Assembly (NCBI RefSeq): GCF_901827175.1
Contig: NZ_LR594662.1
Coordinates: forward strand, 2,480,001-2,544,000
Length of the DNA stretch: 64,000 nucleotides
Reading direction: 5' to 3'
Source of the DNA: Variovorax sp. RA8
Lineage (GTDB): Bacteria > Pseudomonadota > Gammaproteobacteria > Burkholderiales > Burkholderiaceae_C
In this document: piece by piece, positions 7,790-16,312 of the stretch
Position numbering within the stretch: the stretch's first letter is position 1
How the letters are laid out: every line of letters begins with the position of its first letter
Made by a program: the position numbers and the translations under genes
The notes under the pieces: generated by a model
The model's input: only the letters and a program-made list of their open reading frames with translations
What the model was told of the DNA's origin: nothing
Databases searched by the model: none

Positions 7790-10333
7790 CTAGCGTCGCA
7801 GATAGAAGAACCGCTTGGCCACCTCGGCCGCCGCGACATAGGCCAATGTCAGTACGACCATCGCAAGCACCACCGGTGCGGGCAGCGGCACGAAGCCGAA
7901 AATGGACACGAATGGCAAGTACGGCAGCGCGAGCGCCAGAACGATGATTGCCGCAGTGCTCGCGAGCAGCAGGTTTCCCGGCCGGCTGCGCCAGAAGGGT
8001 CCGCGCGTGCGCACCACCAGTGCAATCACCAATTCCGTCAGCAGCGATTCGATGAACCAGCCGGTGCGGAATTCCTCGGGCGTGGCATGGAACAGCCAAA
8101 GCAGCGCGCCGAACGTGAGGAAGTCGAACACCGAGCTCACGAGGCCGAACAGCACCATGTAGTCGCGGATGAACGCCGTGTCCCAGCGGCGCGGCTTCTG
8201 CACCCATTCGGCATCCACCGTGTCGCTGGCAATCGCGGCGGCGGGAATGTCGGACATGAAGTTGTTCAGAAGGATCTGCGAGGCCAGCAGGGGAAGAAAC
8301 GGCAGCAGGACGGATGCGACTGCCATGCTGAACATGTTGCCGAAGTTGGCACTGATGGTGGTCAGGATGTACTTGAGCGTGTTGGCGAAGACCATGCGGC
8401 CCTCGTCGATGCCGGCCCGCAGGATGGTCAGGTCCTTGCGCAGCAGCACGAAGTCCGCGGCATCCTTCGCTACATCCACCGCGGTGTCGACCGAGATGCC
8501 TACGTCCGCGCTGTGCAGGGCGGGCGCATCGTTGATGCCGTCCCCCATGTACCCGACCACGTGACCCGTCTTGCGCAGCGCAAGGATGATGCGCTCTTTC
8601 TGGTTCGGGTCGACCTCGGCGAAGACGGTGGCATGCTGCGCCGCGTGAAGCAGGGCCTCGTCGCTCATCGCGTTCAGGCGGTCGCCGGTCAGGGTCACCT
8701 CGACCGGCAGGCCGATCGCCTGCGCAATGTGGCGGGCCACCTTGTGGTTGTCGCCCGTGATCATTTTCAGCTGCACGCCGCGCTGCGCGAGGTCCGTGAG
8801 GGTCTGGCGCACATCGTCTTTGGGTGGATCGAGGAAAAGCAGAAAGCCCTCGAAGCACATCCCGGTTTCATCGACACGCGAGTACGAAGCGCTGCGCTGC
8901 TCCACCACGCGCGAGGCCACTCCAAGTACGCGAAACCCCTCGGTGCTCCAGCCGTCGTAGCTCGCCTCGATCTGCGCGCGGGCCGCCGCGTCCAGCGCAG
9001 CCTCCGCCTTGCCGTCCCGCACCCGGTCGCACATGGCCAGGACATTCGACAACGCACCCTTGGTCACCAGGGTGCGCACGCCGGCGGCGTCGGCCGCGAC
9101 CACGGAGAGCGACTTGCGCACGAAGTCATAGGGGATCTCATCCACCTTGCTTACCGTCGCCAGGTCCACGCCCGCCTTTTTTCCTGCGCAGCTCACGGCG
9201 TCATCCAGGGGGTTTGCCATGCCGGTCTGGAACTGCGCGTTGATGCAGGCGAGACGCAGTACCTCCGCACTCGGGCGGCCGGCCACGTCGGCCGCGGCAT
9301 CGAGCTGCACGACCCCTGCCGTGAGCGTGCCGGTCTTGTCGGTGCACAGCACATCCATGCTGCCCAGGTTCTCGATGGAATTCAGGCGCCGCACGATGAC
9401 GCCCAGGCGCGCCATCCGTTTGGCGCCATGCGACAGGGTCACGCTGATGATGGCGGGCAGCAGTTCGGGCGCCAGCCCCACTGCGAGCGCCAGCGCGAAC
9501 AGCAGCGACTCGATCGGCGGCTTGGCCATGAAGATGTTGATGGCGAGCACGGTCATCACCATCACCAGCATGATGCGGGTGAGCAGGTAGCCGAAGCGCT
9601 GGATTCCGCGCTCGAACTCGGTCAGTGCGGGACGCAGCGCCAGCTTCCCCGCGATCTGACCGAAGACGGATTGCTTGCCTGTCGCCGCGACCAGCACCCG
9701 CGCCGTCCCGCTGCGCACACTGGTGCCCATGAAGACGCAGTTGCTGCGCTCGGTCAGCCCCGCTGCCGGCGCCACCGTGCCGGGCATCTTTTCCACGGGG
9801 AAGGTCTCGCCGGTGAGCACCGCCTGGCTGACGAAGAAGTCCTTCGCTTCGAGCACCAGGCCGTCGGCCGGGACCAGGCTGCCGGCGCTCAGTCGCACCA
9901 CGTCCCCGGGCACCACCTCGGCCGACGGCAGCATGAGCTCGATCCCGTCTCGCACCACAAGGGCCCTGATGGTGACCTGCGAGCGAAGCCGTTCGACGGC
10001 GTTGCTGGCGATGTACTCCTGCACGAACCCGAGGATCGTGCTGCCAAGGACGATGACGAGCACGACGCCGGCATCGACCCATTCCGTGGCCACCAGGGAT
10101 ACGACCGAGGCGACGATCAGGATCAGTACCAGCGGGCTCTTGAACTGCCTTGCGTACAGGCCGATGGCGCCCGCACGCCTTGGCGCGTCGATGGCGTTGG
10201 GTCCGTACTTCGCCAGGCGCAAGGCTGCCTGCGCCGCAGTGAGGCCGCGGTCCGTCGACCGCGACTGCGCCATCAGCCGTCCTGGTGGGAGGCTCCAGTA
10301 GTTCCCTTCGATCTGGCCTACGCGATCTTGCAC
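7790..10333 (-). CDS. mgtA: Mg2+-type P-type ATPase (P3B, MgtA-like)
   Basis: 847 aa. Phosphorylation motif CTDKTGTLT, hinge motifs MITGDNHKVA and GDGINDAP, an actuator segment with LTGE, and C-terminal membrane segments including the P3B-type stretch KPRRWDTAFI and SSVFDFLTFG. These support a magnesium-transporting P-type ATPase rather than a heavy-metal or potassium pump. The first Met (10333) is preferred because the family motif YWSLPP lies before the next Met; this start overlaps the preceding small gene by 16 bases. It is inside the leftward operon controlled from 11623. P-type ATPases are frequent in hypoxia regulons; here it may keep Mg2+ during energy limitation (inference). Confidence 0.92.
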   Translation of the reverse strand: MQDRVGQIEGNYWSLPPGRLMAQSRSTDRGLTAAQAALRLAKYGPNAIDAPRRAGAIGLYARQFKSPLVLILIVASVVSLVATEWVDAGVVLVIVLGSTILGFVQEYIASNAVERLRSQVTIRALVVRDGIELMLPSAEVVPGDVVRLSAGSLVPADGLVLEAKDFFVSQAVLTGETFPVEKMPGTVAPAAGLTERSNCVFMGTSVRSGTARVLVAATGKQSVFGQIAGKLALRPALTEFERGIQRFGYLLTRIMLVMVMTVLAINIFMAKPPIESLLFALALAVGLAPELLPAIISVTLSHGAKRMARLGVIVRRLNSIENLGSMDVLCTDKTGTLTAGVVQLDAAADVAGRPSAEVLRLACINAQFQTGMANPLDDAVSCAGKKAGVDLATVSKVDEIPYDFVRKSLSVVAADAAGVRTLVTKGALSNVLAMCDRVRDGKAEAALDAAARAQIEASYDGWSTEGFRVLGVASRVVEQRSASYSRVDETGMCFEGFLLFLDPPKDDVRQTLTDLAQRGVQLKMITGDNHKVARHIAQAIGLPVEVTLTGDRLNAMSDEALLHAAQHATVFAEVDPNQKERIILALRKTGHVVGYMGDGINDAPALHSADVGISVDTAVDVAKDAADFVLLRKDLTILRAGIDEGRMVFANTLKYILTTISANFGNMFSMAVASVLLPFLPLLASQILLNNFMSDIPAAAIASDTVDAEWVQKPRRWDTAFIRDYMVLFGLVSSVFDFLTFGALLWLFHATPEEFRTGWFIESLLTELVIALVVRTRGPFWRSRPGNLLLASTAAIIVLALALPYLPFVSIFGFVPLPAPVVLAMVVLTLAYVAAAEVAKRFFYLRR

Positions 10334-10548
10334 ACGATCTCGGGCCAGAGCGCGCTGGACGCCGGGTTGTAGTGCCAGAGGATCTTGGTGATCGTCGCCT
10401 TGCCCTTGGCCTCTTCCTCGACGTTGGCGTCCTCGGGGATCACGATGGTCTGTCCGACTTTTGGGAGAGGTCCTGCGTAGGGATGGTGCGTCGTCCCGAC
10501 CTGCACCTCGCAGGCTCGCTTGGCAGAGATGTGGATGGTGATCTTCAT
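10318..10548 (-). CDS. Small conserved-looking protein, function unknown
   Basis: About 76 aa from MKITIHISAK; earlier starts at 10554 and 10575 remain possible. It is acidic to neutral, predicted soluble, with a beta-rich N-terminus, a motif PKVGQTIVIPEDANVEEE in the centre and a Trp-containing C-terminus. I do not recognise the family. It lies between the CBS protein (35-62 bases upstream) and the P-type ATPase, whose start overlaps its 3' end, so it is part of the operon and may be an accessory of the pump. No signal peptide or membrane segment is seen. Confidence 0.6.
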   Translation of the reverse strand: MKITIHISAKRACEVQVGTTHHPYAGPLPKVGQTIVIPEDANVEEEAKGKATITKILWHYNPASSALWPEIVCKIA

Positions 10549-10582
10549 GAGCATTTCCCGAACTGCAATGGCCATCGCTCCG

Positions 10583-11101
10583 TCATGCTGTCCAGCCCGC
10601 GGTGCCGACGGCTGGAACGCGCAAGGGCATCGGTTTCGGCGGCTGCGGGTCGCTCCTGGATTCGGCGACCTCGCGCTCGATGCCGCTGCGAATCACCGCG
10701 GCGAGGCCGGCCAATTCCTTCGCGCACGCGTCCATCAGGTCGTCGAGCGAAACGATGCCAGTCACGCGCTTCTCGCTGTCGGTCACCAGCACTCGCCGTA
10801 CCCCGTTGGCCTCCATCACGGCCATGGCGCCGGCAATGTCGGTCTCTTCAGGGACGCTCGCGATCTTGTCGCTCGCCAGCTCGCCGATCTTGATGCCTGC
10901 GGTCTCCAGGCCGCGGGCAAGCACGTCGATCACCAGGTCGCGGTCGGTGACGACGCCCGTCACGCAGGGACCCGCTGCGGTCTGGCTCGTGACGATCAGG
11001 GCGCCGACGTGATGTTCGCGCATCAGGCCGGCGGCCTGGGCGAGCGTGCTGCTGCTGTCCACGGCGATCATGCGCCGCGTGCAGATGGAACCGATGTTCA
11101 T
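10583..11101 (-). CDS. Tandem CBS-domain protein
   Basis: 172 aa with two CBS motifs: residues about 5-60 (MIAVDSSSTLAQAAGLM ... GVVTDRDLV) and 75-130 (IASVPEETDIAGAMAVM ... GIVSLDDLM). The tail is Pro-rich. CBS pairs bind adenine nucleotides or S-adenosyl compounds and act as energy sensors; stand-alone pairs are regular members of low-oxygen stress regulons. The start has GGAGAAA just upstream. Second gene of the 11566-1818 operon, followed by a small protein and the Mg2+ ATPase, so a regulatory role for the pump is possible (inference). Confidence 0.9.
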   Translation of the reverse strand: MNIGSICTRRMIAVDSSSTLAQAAGLMREHHVGALIVTSQTAAGPCVTGVVTDRDLVIDVLARGLETAGIKIGELASDKIASVPEETDIAGAMAVMEANGVRRVLVTDSEKRVTGIVSLDDLMDACAKELAGLAAVIRSGIEREVAESRSDPQPPKPMPLRVPAVGTAGWTA

Positions 11102-11140
11102 GCGTTTCTCCTCGAGAGGTGGGTGGGGCGGATCGATGTC

Positions 11141-11566
11141 TCACAGTTCGCTGGTGGCGGGCCAGTAGAGGGTGGCCTGCGTGGCTGCCTTGCCCACGCG
11201 TATGGTCTTGGAGCGCGTGAGCCCCGCGTAGCTCGCGACGACGCGGTAGATGCCGGGACTCAACGCGACGTAGAAAAGGGGGCCGCAGTCCGTGAACGGG
11301 CCCAATGGCGCGCTCTTGTTCGCAGGCTCGATGGTGACGGTCACCCCTGCGAGGTAGGCGCCCGTCTGGGCCTCGGCGAAAGTCAGGCGCAGGTTGTACA
11401 AGTCCTGGTTCGCCTGCATTTCCTGCTGGCCCTCGAAACTGACGCCTCCGCTGGCATGCGAACCGGGTGCGAGCACGGGCAACGGGGTGCCGAGCGCGGG
11501 TCCCGATGCACCTTGCAAGGCGAACAGCGCGGCGGCGAAAAGCAAGGCGGATCTGCGATCGTTCAT
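11141..11566 (-). CDS. Exported protein with carboxypeptidase-regulatory-like fold
   Basis: 141 aa from MNDRRSALLF, with a signal peptide of about 25 residues (Arg-Arg, then ALLFAAALFALQGASGPALG). The mature part has GGVSFEGQQEMQ, a TIEPANK strand and the segment PGIYRVVASYAGLTRSKTI. This resembles transthyretin-like/carboxypeptidase regulatory domains that sit in the periplasm. I cannot name a function. It is the first gene of the leftward eight-gene operon, 56 bases after the FNR-type box at 11623; its product would be periplasmic alongside the ABC adaptor encoded later in the operon. Confidence 0.78.
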   Translation of the reverse strand: MNDRRSALLFAAALFALQGASGPALGTPLPVLAPGSHASGGVSFEGQQEMQANQDLYNLRLTFAEAQTGAYLAGVTVTIEPANKSAPLGPFTDCGPLFYVALSPGIYRVVASYAGLTRSKTIRVGKAATQATLYWPATSEL

Positions 11567-11622
11567 GGTCGATGTCCTCAGGTGCATATGGGCCATTCTT
11601 GGGACAAGGGCGCCGCCCGCGT

Positions 11623-11636
11623 TTGCGCTGGATCAA
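11623..11636 (-). promoter_or_regulatory. FNR/FixK-type operator of the envelope operon
   Basis: TTGCG-CTGG-ATCAA, identical to the boxes at 829, 34581 and 37712. The leftward -10-like hexamer AAGAAT (11595-11600) is at class II spacing and the ATG at 11566 is 56 bases away. It should drive all eight genes down to 1818. Confidence 0.7.
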
Positions 11637-11685
11637 CAAGATGCCTTGGAGCACGCCAAGGATCGGACGATCTCTCCCGTGTGCC

Positions 11686-11699
11686 TTGACAAAGCGCAA
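11686..11699 (+). promoter_or_regulatory. FNR/FixK-type operator of the phospholipase D-like gene
   Basis: TTGAC-AAAG-CGCAA. The rightward hexamer AAGCAT (11722-11727) is at class II spacing. The predicted transcription start falls at about 11734, next to the ATG at 11735, suggesting a leaderless message. Confidence 0.6.
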
Positions 11700-11734
11700 A
11701 GCTTGGCGCGCCGCGCGATGCAAGCATGCGATCC

Positions 11735-13318
11735 ATGGAGCGCCTGCGCATCAGCTTGAAGACAGTTTGCCGAATGGTCACGTTCGCGGCCGTCGCGTTC
11801 GCGGCCGGCTGCGCGCTGCTGCCGAGGGAGGTACCGCGGCCTGCGTCGTATGCCATCGACGGTGCGGAGCAGACGTTCCTGGGCCGCGCCTTCGCGGACC
11901 AACTCGCTGGGTCGGGGGGCGAATCGGGGTTCCGCCTGCTGGTGTCAGGCGAAGATGCCTTTGCGGCACGCGCCGCGCTGGCGGATGTGGCGCAGCGTTC
12001 GCTGGATCTGCAGTACTACGTCGTCGCGCGGGACACGACGGCCACGATGCTCCTCTACCGGGCGTTGCGCGCGGCGCAGCGTGGTGTGCGGGTCCGCTTG
12101 CTCATCGATGATCTGTATGCAGCCGGCCGTGATCGCGATCTTGCGACGCTGGCGGCGCATGCCAACGTGCAGGTCAGGGTGTTCAATCCCTTTGCGCACC
12201 GCGGTTCCCTCGGCTTGCTCCAGTGGCTGGACTTCCTGGGTGACGGGGCGCGCCTGAACCGCCGCATGCACAACAAGCTCTGGATCGCCGACAACGCGGT
12301 GGTCGTGATGGGGGGGCGCAATCTCGGCGACGCCTACTTCAACGTGCGCAGGTCGGGCGATTTCGCGGACCTCGACGTGCTGGCCGCCGGACCCATCGTG
12401 GCACAGGTATCGCGCAGCTTCGATGAGTACTGGAACAGCGAATCGGCCATCCCGGTCGCAGCATTCCTGGGTGAACCGCCGCAGGCCGCAGAGGCGAAGC
12501 GGCTGTACGCCGAGATGGAGGCGCATGCGCAGCGGTTTCGCGAAACGGACTATGTGCAGCGGATGCGGGCCTTGGACTTCTGGCGTGAGGTGCGCGGCGG
12601 CAAGCTGGCGCTCATCACCGCGCCGGCAAGCGTGCTCTACGACACCCCGGCCAAGTCGAAGGCCGGCGGCACGGAGGTCGGGCATATCGCTGCAGCGATG
12701 CGCCCGATCGTCGAGGCAGCGCGTCGGGAGGTACTCCTGGTCTCACCCTATTTCATCCCGAGCGAGCGCGGCGTTGCGGTACTTTGCGGGCTGGCCCGAA
12801 GATCCGGGCGTGTCAGGGTGCTCACCAATTCCCTTGCATCCACCGATGTTCCGCTTGTTCATTCGGGCTACGCGCGCTACCGGCCACGACTGCTGGCATG
12901 CGGGGTCGAACTGCACGAATTTCTCCCGAGCCTGCCAGCGTCGGGCAGTACACGCCCCGGGTTGTCGTCCGGGGCCAGCCTGCACGCCAAGGCCATCGTG
13001 GTCGACCAGCGGTGGGTGCTGATCGGATCCATGAACCTGGACCCGCGCTCGCGGTCTGCGAACACCGAGATCGCGGCGCTGATCGAGAGCGATGCGCTGG
13101 GCCGGCAACTCGGAGGCTTGTTTGCGGAGTCGACCGCTCTCGGCCAGGCGTACCGCGTCGACCTTGCGGAGCCCGACGCCAGCGGCACCGCGCAGGTCGT
13201 CTGGCATGGCCTGGCCGGCGGCGAGCCGGTGCGCTATGGCAGCGAGCCGTTGGCCGGCGGCTGGCGCCGGTTCATTGCCGGCCTGCTCGGCAGGTTTGCC
13301 CCGGAGGACATGCTGTGA
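11735..13318 (+). CDS. Phospholipase D-type cardiolipin synthase-like lipoprotein
   Basis: About 527 aa with two HxK(x)4D motifs: HNKLWIADNAVVVMGGRN near residue 184 and HAKAIVVDQRWVLIGSMN near 420. This is the arrangement of bacterial cardiolipin synthases of the ClsC type, which join phosphatidyl groups. The N-terminus is a signal peptide ending in a lipobox-like FAAGC, so the protein is probably a lipoprotein facing the periplasm. Starts at 11726, 11735 and 11774 are possible; 11735 keeps a positively charged n-region and fits the predicted transcription start. It lies divergent from the MprF-containing operon, so both sides of this promoter region remodel phospholipids. Confidence 0.88.
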   Translation: MERLRISLKTVCRMVTFAAVAFAAGCALLPREVPRPASYAIDGAEQTFLGRAFADQLAGSGGESGFRLLVSGEDAFAARAALADVAQRSLDLQYYVVARDTTATMLLYRALRAAQRGVRVRLLIDDLYAAGRDRDLATLAAHANVQVRVFNPFAHRGSLGLLQWLDFLGDGARLNRRMHNKLWIADNAVVVMGGRNLGDAYFNVRRSGDFADLDVLAAGPIVAQVSRSFDEYWNSESAIPVAAFLGEPPQAAEAKRLYAEMEAHAQRFRETDYVQRMRALDFWREVRGGKLALITAPASVLYDTPAKSKAGGTEVGHIAAAMRPIVEAARREVLLVSPYFIPSERGVAVLCGLARRSGRVRVLTNSLASTDVPLVHSGYARYRPRLLACGVELHEFLPSLPASGSTRPGLSSGASLHAKAIVVDQRWVLIGSMNLDPRSRSANTEIAALIESDALGRQLGGLFAESTALGQAYRVDLAEPDASGTAQVVWHGLAGGEPVRYGSEPLAGGWRRFIAGLLGRFAPEDML

Positions 13319-13336
13319 CGGGCCACGATCCCCGGC

Positions 13337-16168
13337 TCATCCCGCCACCACGGGTTCCGCACAACCTTGCGCGATCTGCTCGCGGGCCCTGTCCCGCAGA
13401 CGCATCGCGTCCGACCAGGTATCGCCCTCGGCACGCAGCGGCTCGTGCACCTGCACCGCGATCGGACCACGGCGCGGCCGCCACGATCCGTCGCGCAACA
13501 CGGATCGCGTGCCGCGCAGGCTGACTGGCATGACGGCGACGCCGGCCCCCACCGCCGCGACGAAGGCGCCCATGTGGAACGGCCGCAGGCCCGGCGCCCG
13601 GGCGAGCGTCCCCTCGGGGAAGTAGACCAGGCTCTCGCCCGCCTTGGCCGCCTGCTCCAGGCGCCTGGCGTCCTCGACGCTGGCGTGCACGTCGTCGCGC
13701 TCCACGAAGCGCACGCCCATGCGTTCGAGCACCCACTTCAAGGGAGCGGACTGAGCGAGTTCGCGCTTCGCCACGAAGCATGCGCGGGCTGGCAGCACTG
13801 CGGTCAGCAGCAGCCAGTCGAGGTAGCTCGCATGATTGGCGACGATGATCCGGGGGGCGTTCTGCAGGCTCGCCTGGCCCTCGACATGGATCGGCAGCCC
13901 CGAGACGCTCAAGCCGGCGCGGGCGATGGCGCGAGCCACTCGTTTGCGCACTGCCCGTGCGGGTAGCAGCGCCGCGGCTGCACCCAGGGCGGCCCCGATG
14001 CCGAAGACGGTCCACAGCCAGGCCGCGAAGAGCGCCGAGGCGCTCCGGCGCACCGACTCGCGCAACCGCCGCTGCAGGGCGTCCAGCCACAGGCGCGCCA
14101 GCTGCCAGGCGACGCCGCGTTCCGACCGGCCCAGCTCGCCCTGCTCGTACAGGCTGCGGCACGCAGCGCGGCGGATCTTGCCGCTGGAAGTCTTCAGAAC
14201 CGTGTGCGGCGGCGCCAGCACGATGTCGTCGGCGGGCAGGCCCAGGACCTCGATCGACAGTTGGGCGATCCGGTCGCGCAGCGCTGCCCGGGAAGCCGGG
14301 ACGTCGGTGCGGCTCTCCGCCAGCACGACCACCCGCTCGCTGCGGCTGTGCGGATCGGCCGCCCCGAACACCGCGACGCAGCCGCGCCGCACACCCGGCA
14401 AGGCGCCCACCGCTTCCTCGAGGTCATAGGGATGGATGTTGTGACCGCCACGGATGATGAGGTCCTTCACGCGACTCGTGAGGAAGACCTCGCCGTCCAC
14501 CACATAGCCGACGTCGCCCGAATCCAGCCAGTCGCCGTCGAACAATGCCTTCGTGCCTTCCGGATTGCGAAAGTAGCCTTCCGTGGCCGAGGGTCCGCGG
14601 AACTCGATCCGCCCCTCTTGCCTGTCTGGCAGTTCCGCGCCGTGCTCGTTCACGACGCGCAGTTCGTGGCCGGGCAATGCAATCCCGCAGCCCACCACCT
14701 GCATCGCGCCCGGCCGCACGGTGTCAACGGGTTCGGCGCATCCCTTCTCATGCAGCACCTGCCGATCGATGACGTCGATCTTCGGGCCGCGGCCCAGCGG
14801 CGGGAAGGCCAGTCCCACGCCGCTTTCTGCGAGGCCGTAGACGGGCATCATCGCGCGCCGGTCGAAGCCGAATCGCCCGAAGCGCTGGCAGAACTGCGCC
14901 AGCGTCGCCGCGTGCACCGGCTCGGAGCCGTTCATTGCGGCTCGCCAACAGCTCAGGTCCAAGCCCTGCAGCTCGTCGTCCGGTACCTTGTTGGCAAGGA
15001 TCTCGTAGGCGAAGTTCGGTGCAGCAGTGACCGTGCCGCGGTGTTCGCTGATGGCGTGCATCCAACGCGATGGCCGCCCAAGAAAGTCCTGCGGCGACAT
15101 CAGCACCAGCGGCACGCCGTGGTAGAGGCTGCCGAGCCATGCGCCGATGAGGCCCATGTCGTGGTACAGCGGCAGCCAGCTGATGAAGACGTCGTTCGGC
15201 CCCGCCTTCATGGCTTGGCCCATGGCCCGGATGTTGGCAAGGAGGTTCGCATGCGTCAGCACCACGCCCTTGGGCTGGCCGGTGCTGCCCGACGTGTACT
15301 GGATCAGTGCCGTGTCCCGTGCGCCGCGAGGCACGGGATGCCATGGCCCGTCCGAGGCTCGCAGTCGATCCGCGGTCACCACCGCGCGCAGTTCGAGGGC
15401 GCCCGCACGCAGTATGCGGGCCGCCGGCAGCGCCTGTTCATCGCTGACCAGCAGCACCGCCTGGGCGTTGGCGAGGATGTTGGCCTGGCGGCGCAGATGA
15501 TCCTCGATCTGAGAAGCGCGAAACGGGGGGTAGATCGGGATTGGCACGCCGCCCGCCAGCAGGATGCCCATGAAGCATTCCAGGAACGCCAGGCTTGTGG
15601 GCAGCATCAGTGCCACCGCCTCGCCAGGCGCGACGCCCAGCCGCTGGAGCGCCGCAGCCATCGTGCGTGCGTGCGCGAGCAAGGCGGCGTGGTCGAGCTC
15701 CTGTGGCGGCTGGTCGCCGGCCAGCAGTGCGACATGGCGCTGCTTGCCGCGCTTGTCGGCATGCCACTGCAGGACGTCGACCAACGTCTGCGCCTGGACC
15801 GGGAAATCGGCCGCGCCAAGGGCGGGCGGCGACGAGCCAGCCGTGGCGGCCGTGGCCGGACGGATGCTGCTGCGCGGTGCGGCTGCCATCAGTGCGCGCC
15901 ACAGGTCGCGCGGCGTCTGCGCGGCCTGCATCGCGGCCTCGGGCATGCGCACGTCGAACGCCTGTTCGAGCCGCAGCATCAGTTCCATGCGCGCCAGGCT
16001 GTCGATGCCGAGCGTGCGCTGCAGGTCGTCGTCCAGACCAGGGGGCGCTGTTTCGCCGCCCCGCAGTTCATGCATCAGCGCCTGGATCACCGATGCCAGG
16101 CGCTCCGGTGTCACGTCGGGTCTTCCCGTCGTGGTTGGCGCGACATCGATGTCCGACCCCTGTTCCAT
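13337..16168 (-). CDS. ACP - fatty acyl-AMP ligase - acyltransferase fusion
   Basis: 943 aa, three domains. (1) Acyl carrier domain with the phosphopantetheine site GIDSLARME (Ser57). (2) AMP-forming ligase of fatty acyl-AMP ligase type (about 110-680) with YTSGSTGQPKG at 291-301, YGLAESGVG, GDVGYVVDGE and a KTSSGKIRR-like end. (3) PlsC-type acyltransferase with NHASYLD (from 778) and FPEGT (850-854), preceded by a hydrophobic anchor. The domains suggest that a fatty acid is activated, loaded on the attached carrier and passed to a lysolipid or glycerolipid. The start MEQGSDID (16168) is taken because the frame beyond it runs into the operator at 16203. Divergent from the avidin-like gene; convergent with the phospholipase D-like gene. 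Confidence 0.88.
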   Translation of the reverse strand: MEQGSDIDVAPTTTGRPDVTPERLASVIQALMHELRGGETAPPGLDDDLQRTLGIDSLARMELMLRLEQAFDVRMPEAAMQAAQTPRDLWRALMAAAPRSSIRPATAATAGSSPPALGAADFPVQAQTLVDVLQWHADKRGKQRHVALLAGDQPPQELDHAALLAHARTMAAALQRLGVAPGEAVALMLPTSLAFLECFMGILLAGGVPIPIYPPFRASQIEDHLRRQANILANAQAVLLVSDEQALPAARILRAGALELRAVVTADRLRASDGPWHPVPRGARDTALIQYTSGSTGQPKGVVLTHANLLANIRAMGQAMKAGPNDVFISWLPLYHDMGLIGAWLGSLYHGVPLVLMSPQDFLGRPSRWMHAISEHRGTVTAAPNFAYEILANKVPDDELQGLDLSCWRAAMNGSEPVHAATLAQFCQRFGRFGFDRRAMMPVYGLAESGVGLAFPPLGRGPKIDVIDRQVLHEKGCAEPVDTVRPGAMQVVGCGIALPGHELRVVNEHGAELPDRQEGRIEFRGPSATEGYFRNPEGTKALFDGDWLDSGDVGYVVDGEVFLTSRVKDLIIRGGHNIHPYDLEEAVGALPGVRRGCVAVFGAADPHSRSERVVVLAESRTDVPASRAALRDRIAQLSIEVLGLPADDIVLAPPHTVLKTSSGKIRRAACRSLYEQGELGRSERGVAWQLARLWLDALQRRLRESVRRSASALFAAWLWTVFGIGAALGAAAALLPARAVRKRVARAIARAGLSVSGLPIHVEGQASLQNAPRIIVANHASYLDWLLLTAVLPARACFVAKRELAQSAPLKWVLERMGVRFVERDDVHASVEDARRLEQAAKAGESLVYFPEGTLARAPGLRPFHMGAFVAAVGAGVAVMPVSLRGTRSVLRDGSWRPRRGPIAVQVHEPLRAEGDTWSDAMRLRDRAREQIAQGCAEPVVAG

Positions 16169-16202
16169 CCCGGACACCATACGCGGTCGACGGCCGCTTC
16201 CG

Positions 16203-16216
16203 TTGCGCTGGCGCAA
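16203..16216 (+). promoter_or_regulatory. FNR/FixK-type operator between acyl ligase fusion and avidin gene
   Basis: TTGCG-CTGG-CGCAA, a dyad made of two TTGCG arms. Rightward, TAGAGT (16239-16244) stands at exactly class II spacing, giving a leader of about 55 bases before the avidin-like ATG. The leftward side has no matching hexamer. Confidence 0.68.
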
Positions 16217-16312
16217 GGTCGTCGACGGCAGCCAGGCCTAGAGTGCAAGGCAGGTCGGACGCCGGCCTTGTCTCGCAGGGAGACGAACTGTCGAAAGAAA
16301 GGAGCCCCGACC

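Noticed and set aside
7061..10372. 1103-codon frame opposite the P-type ATPase and MprF genes
   Set aside because: Low-complexity His/Arg/Gln-rich antisense reading with no motif; the reverse-strand genes have complete family signatures.
11726..11734. Upstream ATG for the phospholipase D-like gene
   Set aside because: No ribosome-binding site, and it would lie before the transcription start predicted from the box.
16169..16216. Extended N-terminus of the ACP-ligase fusion, starting at TTG
   Set aside because: The extension runs into the operator at 16203 and adds only Arg-rich sequence; ATG 16168 is taken.
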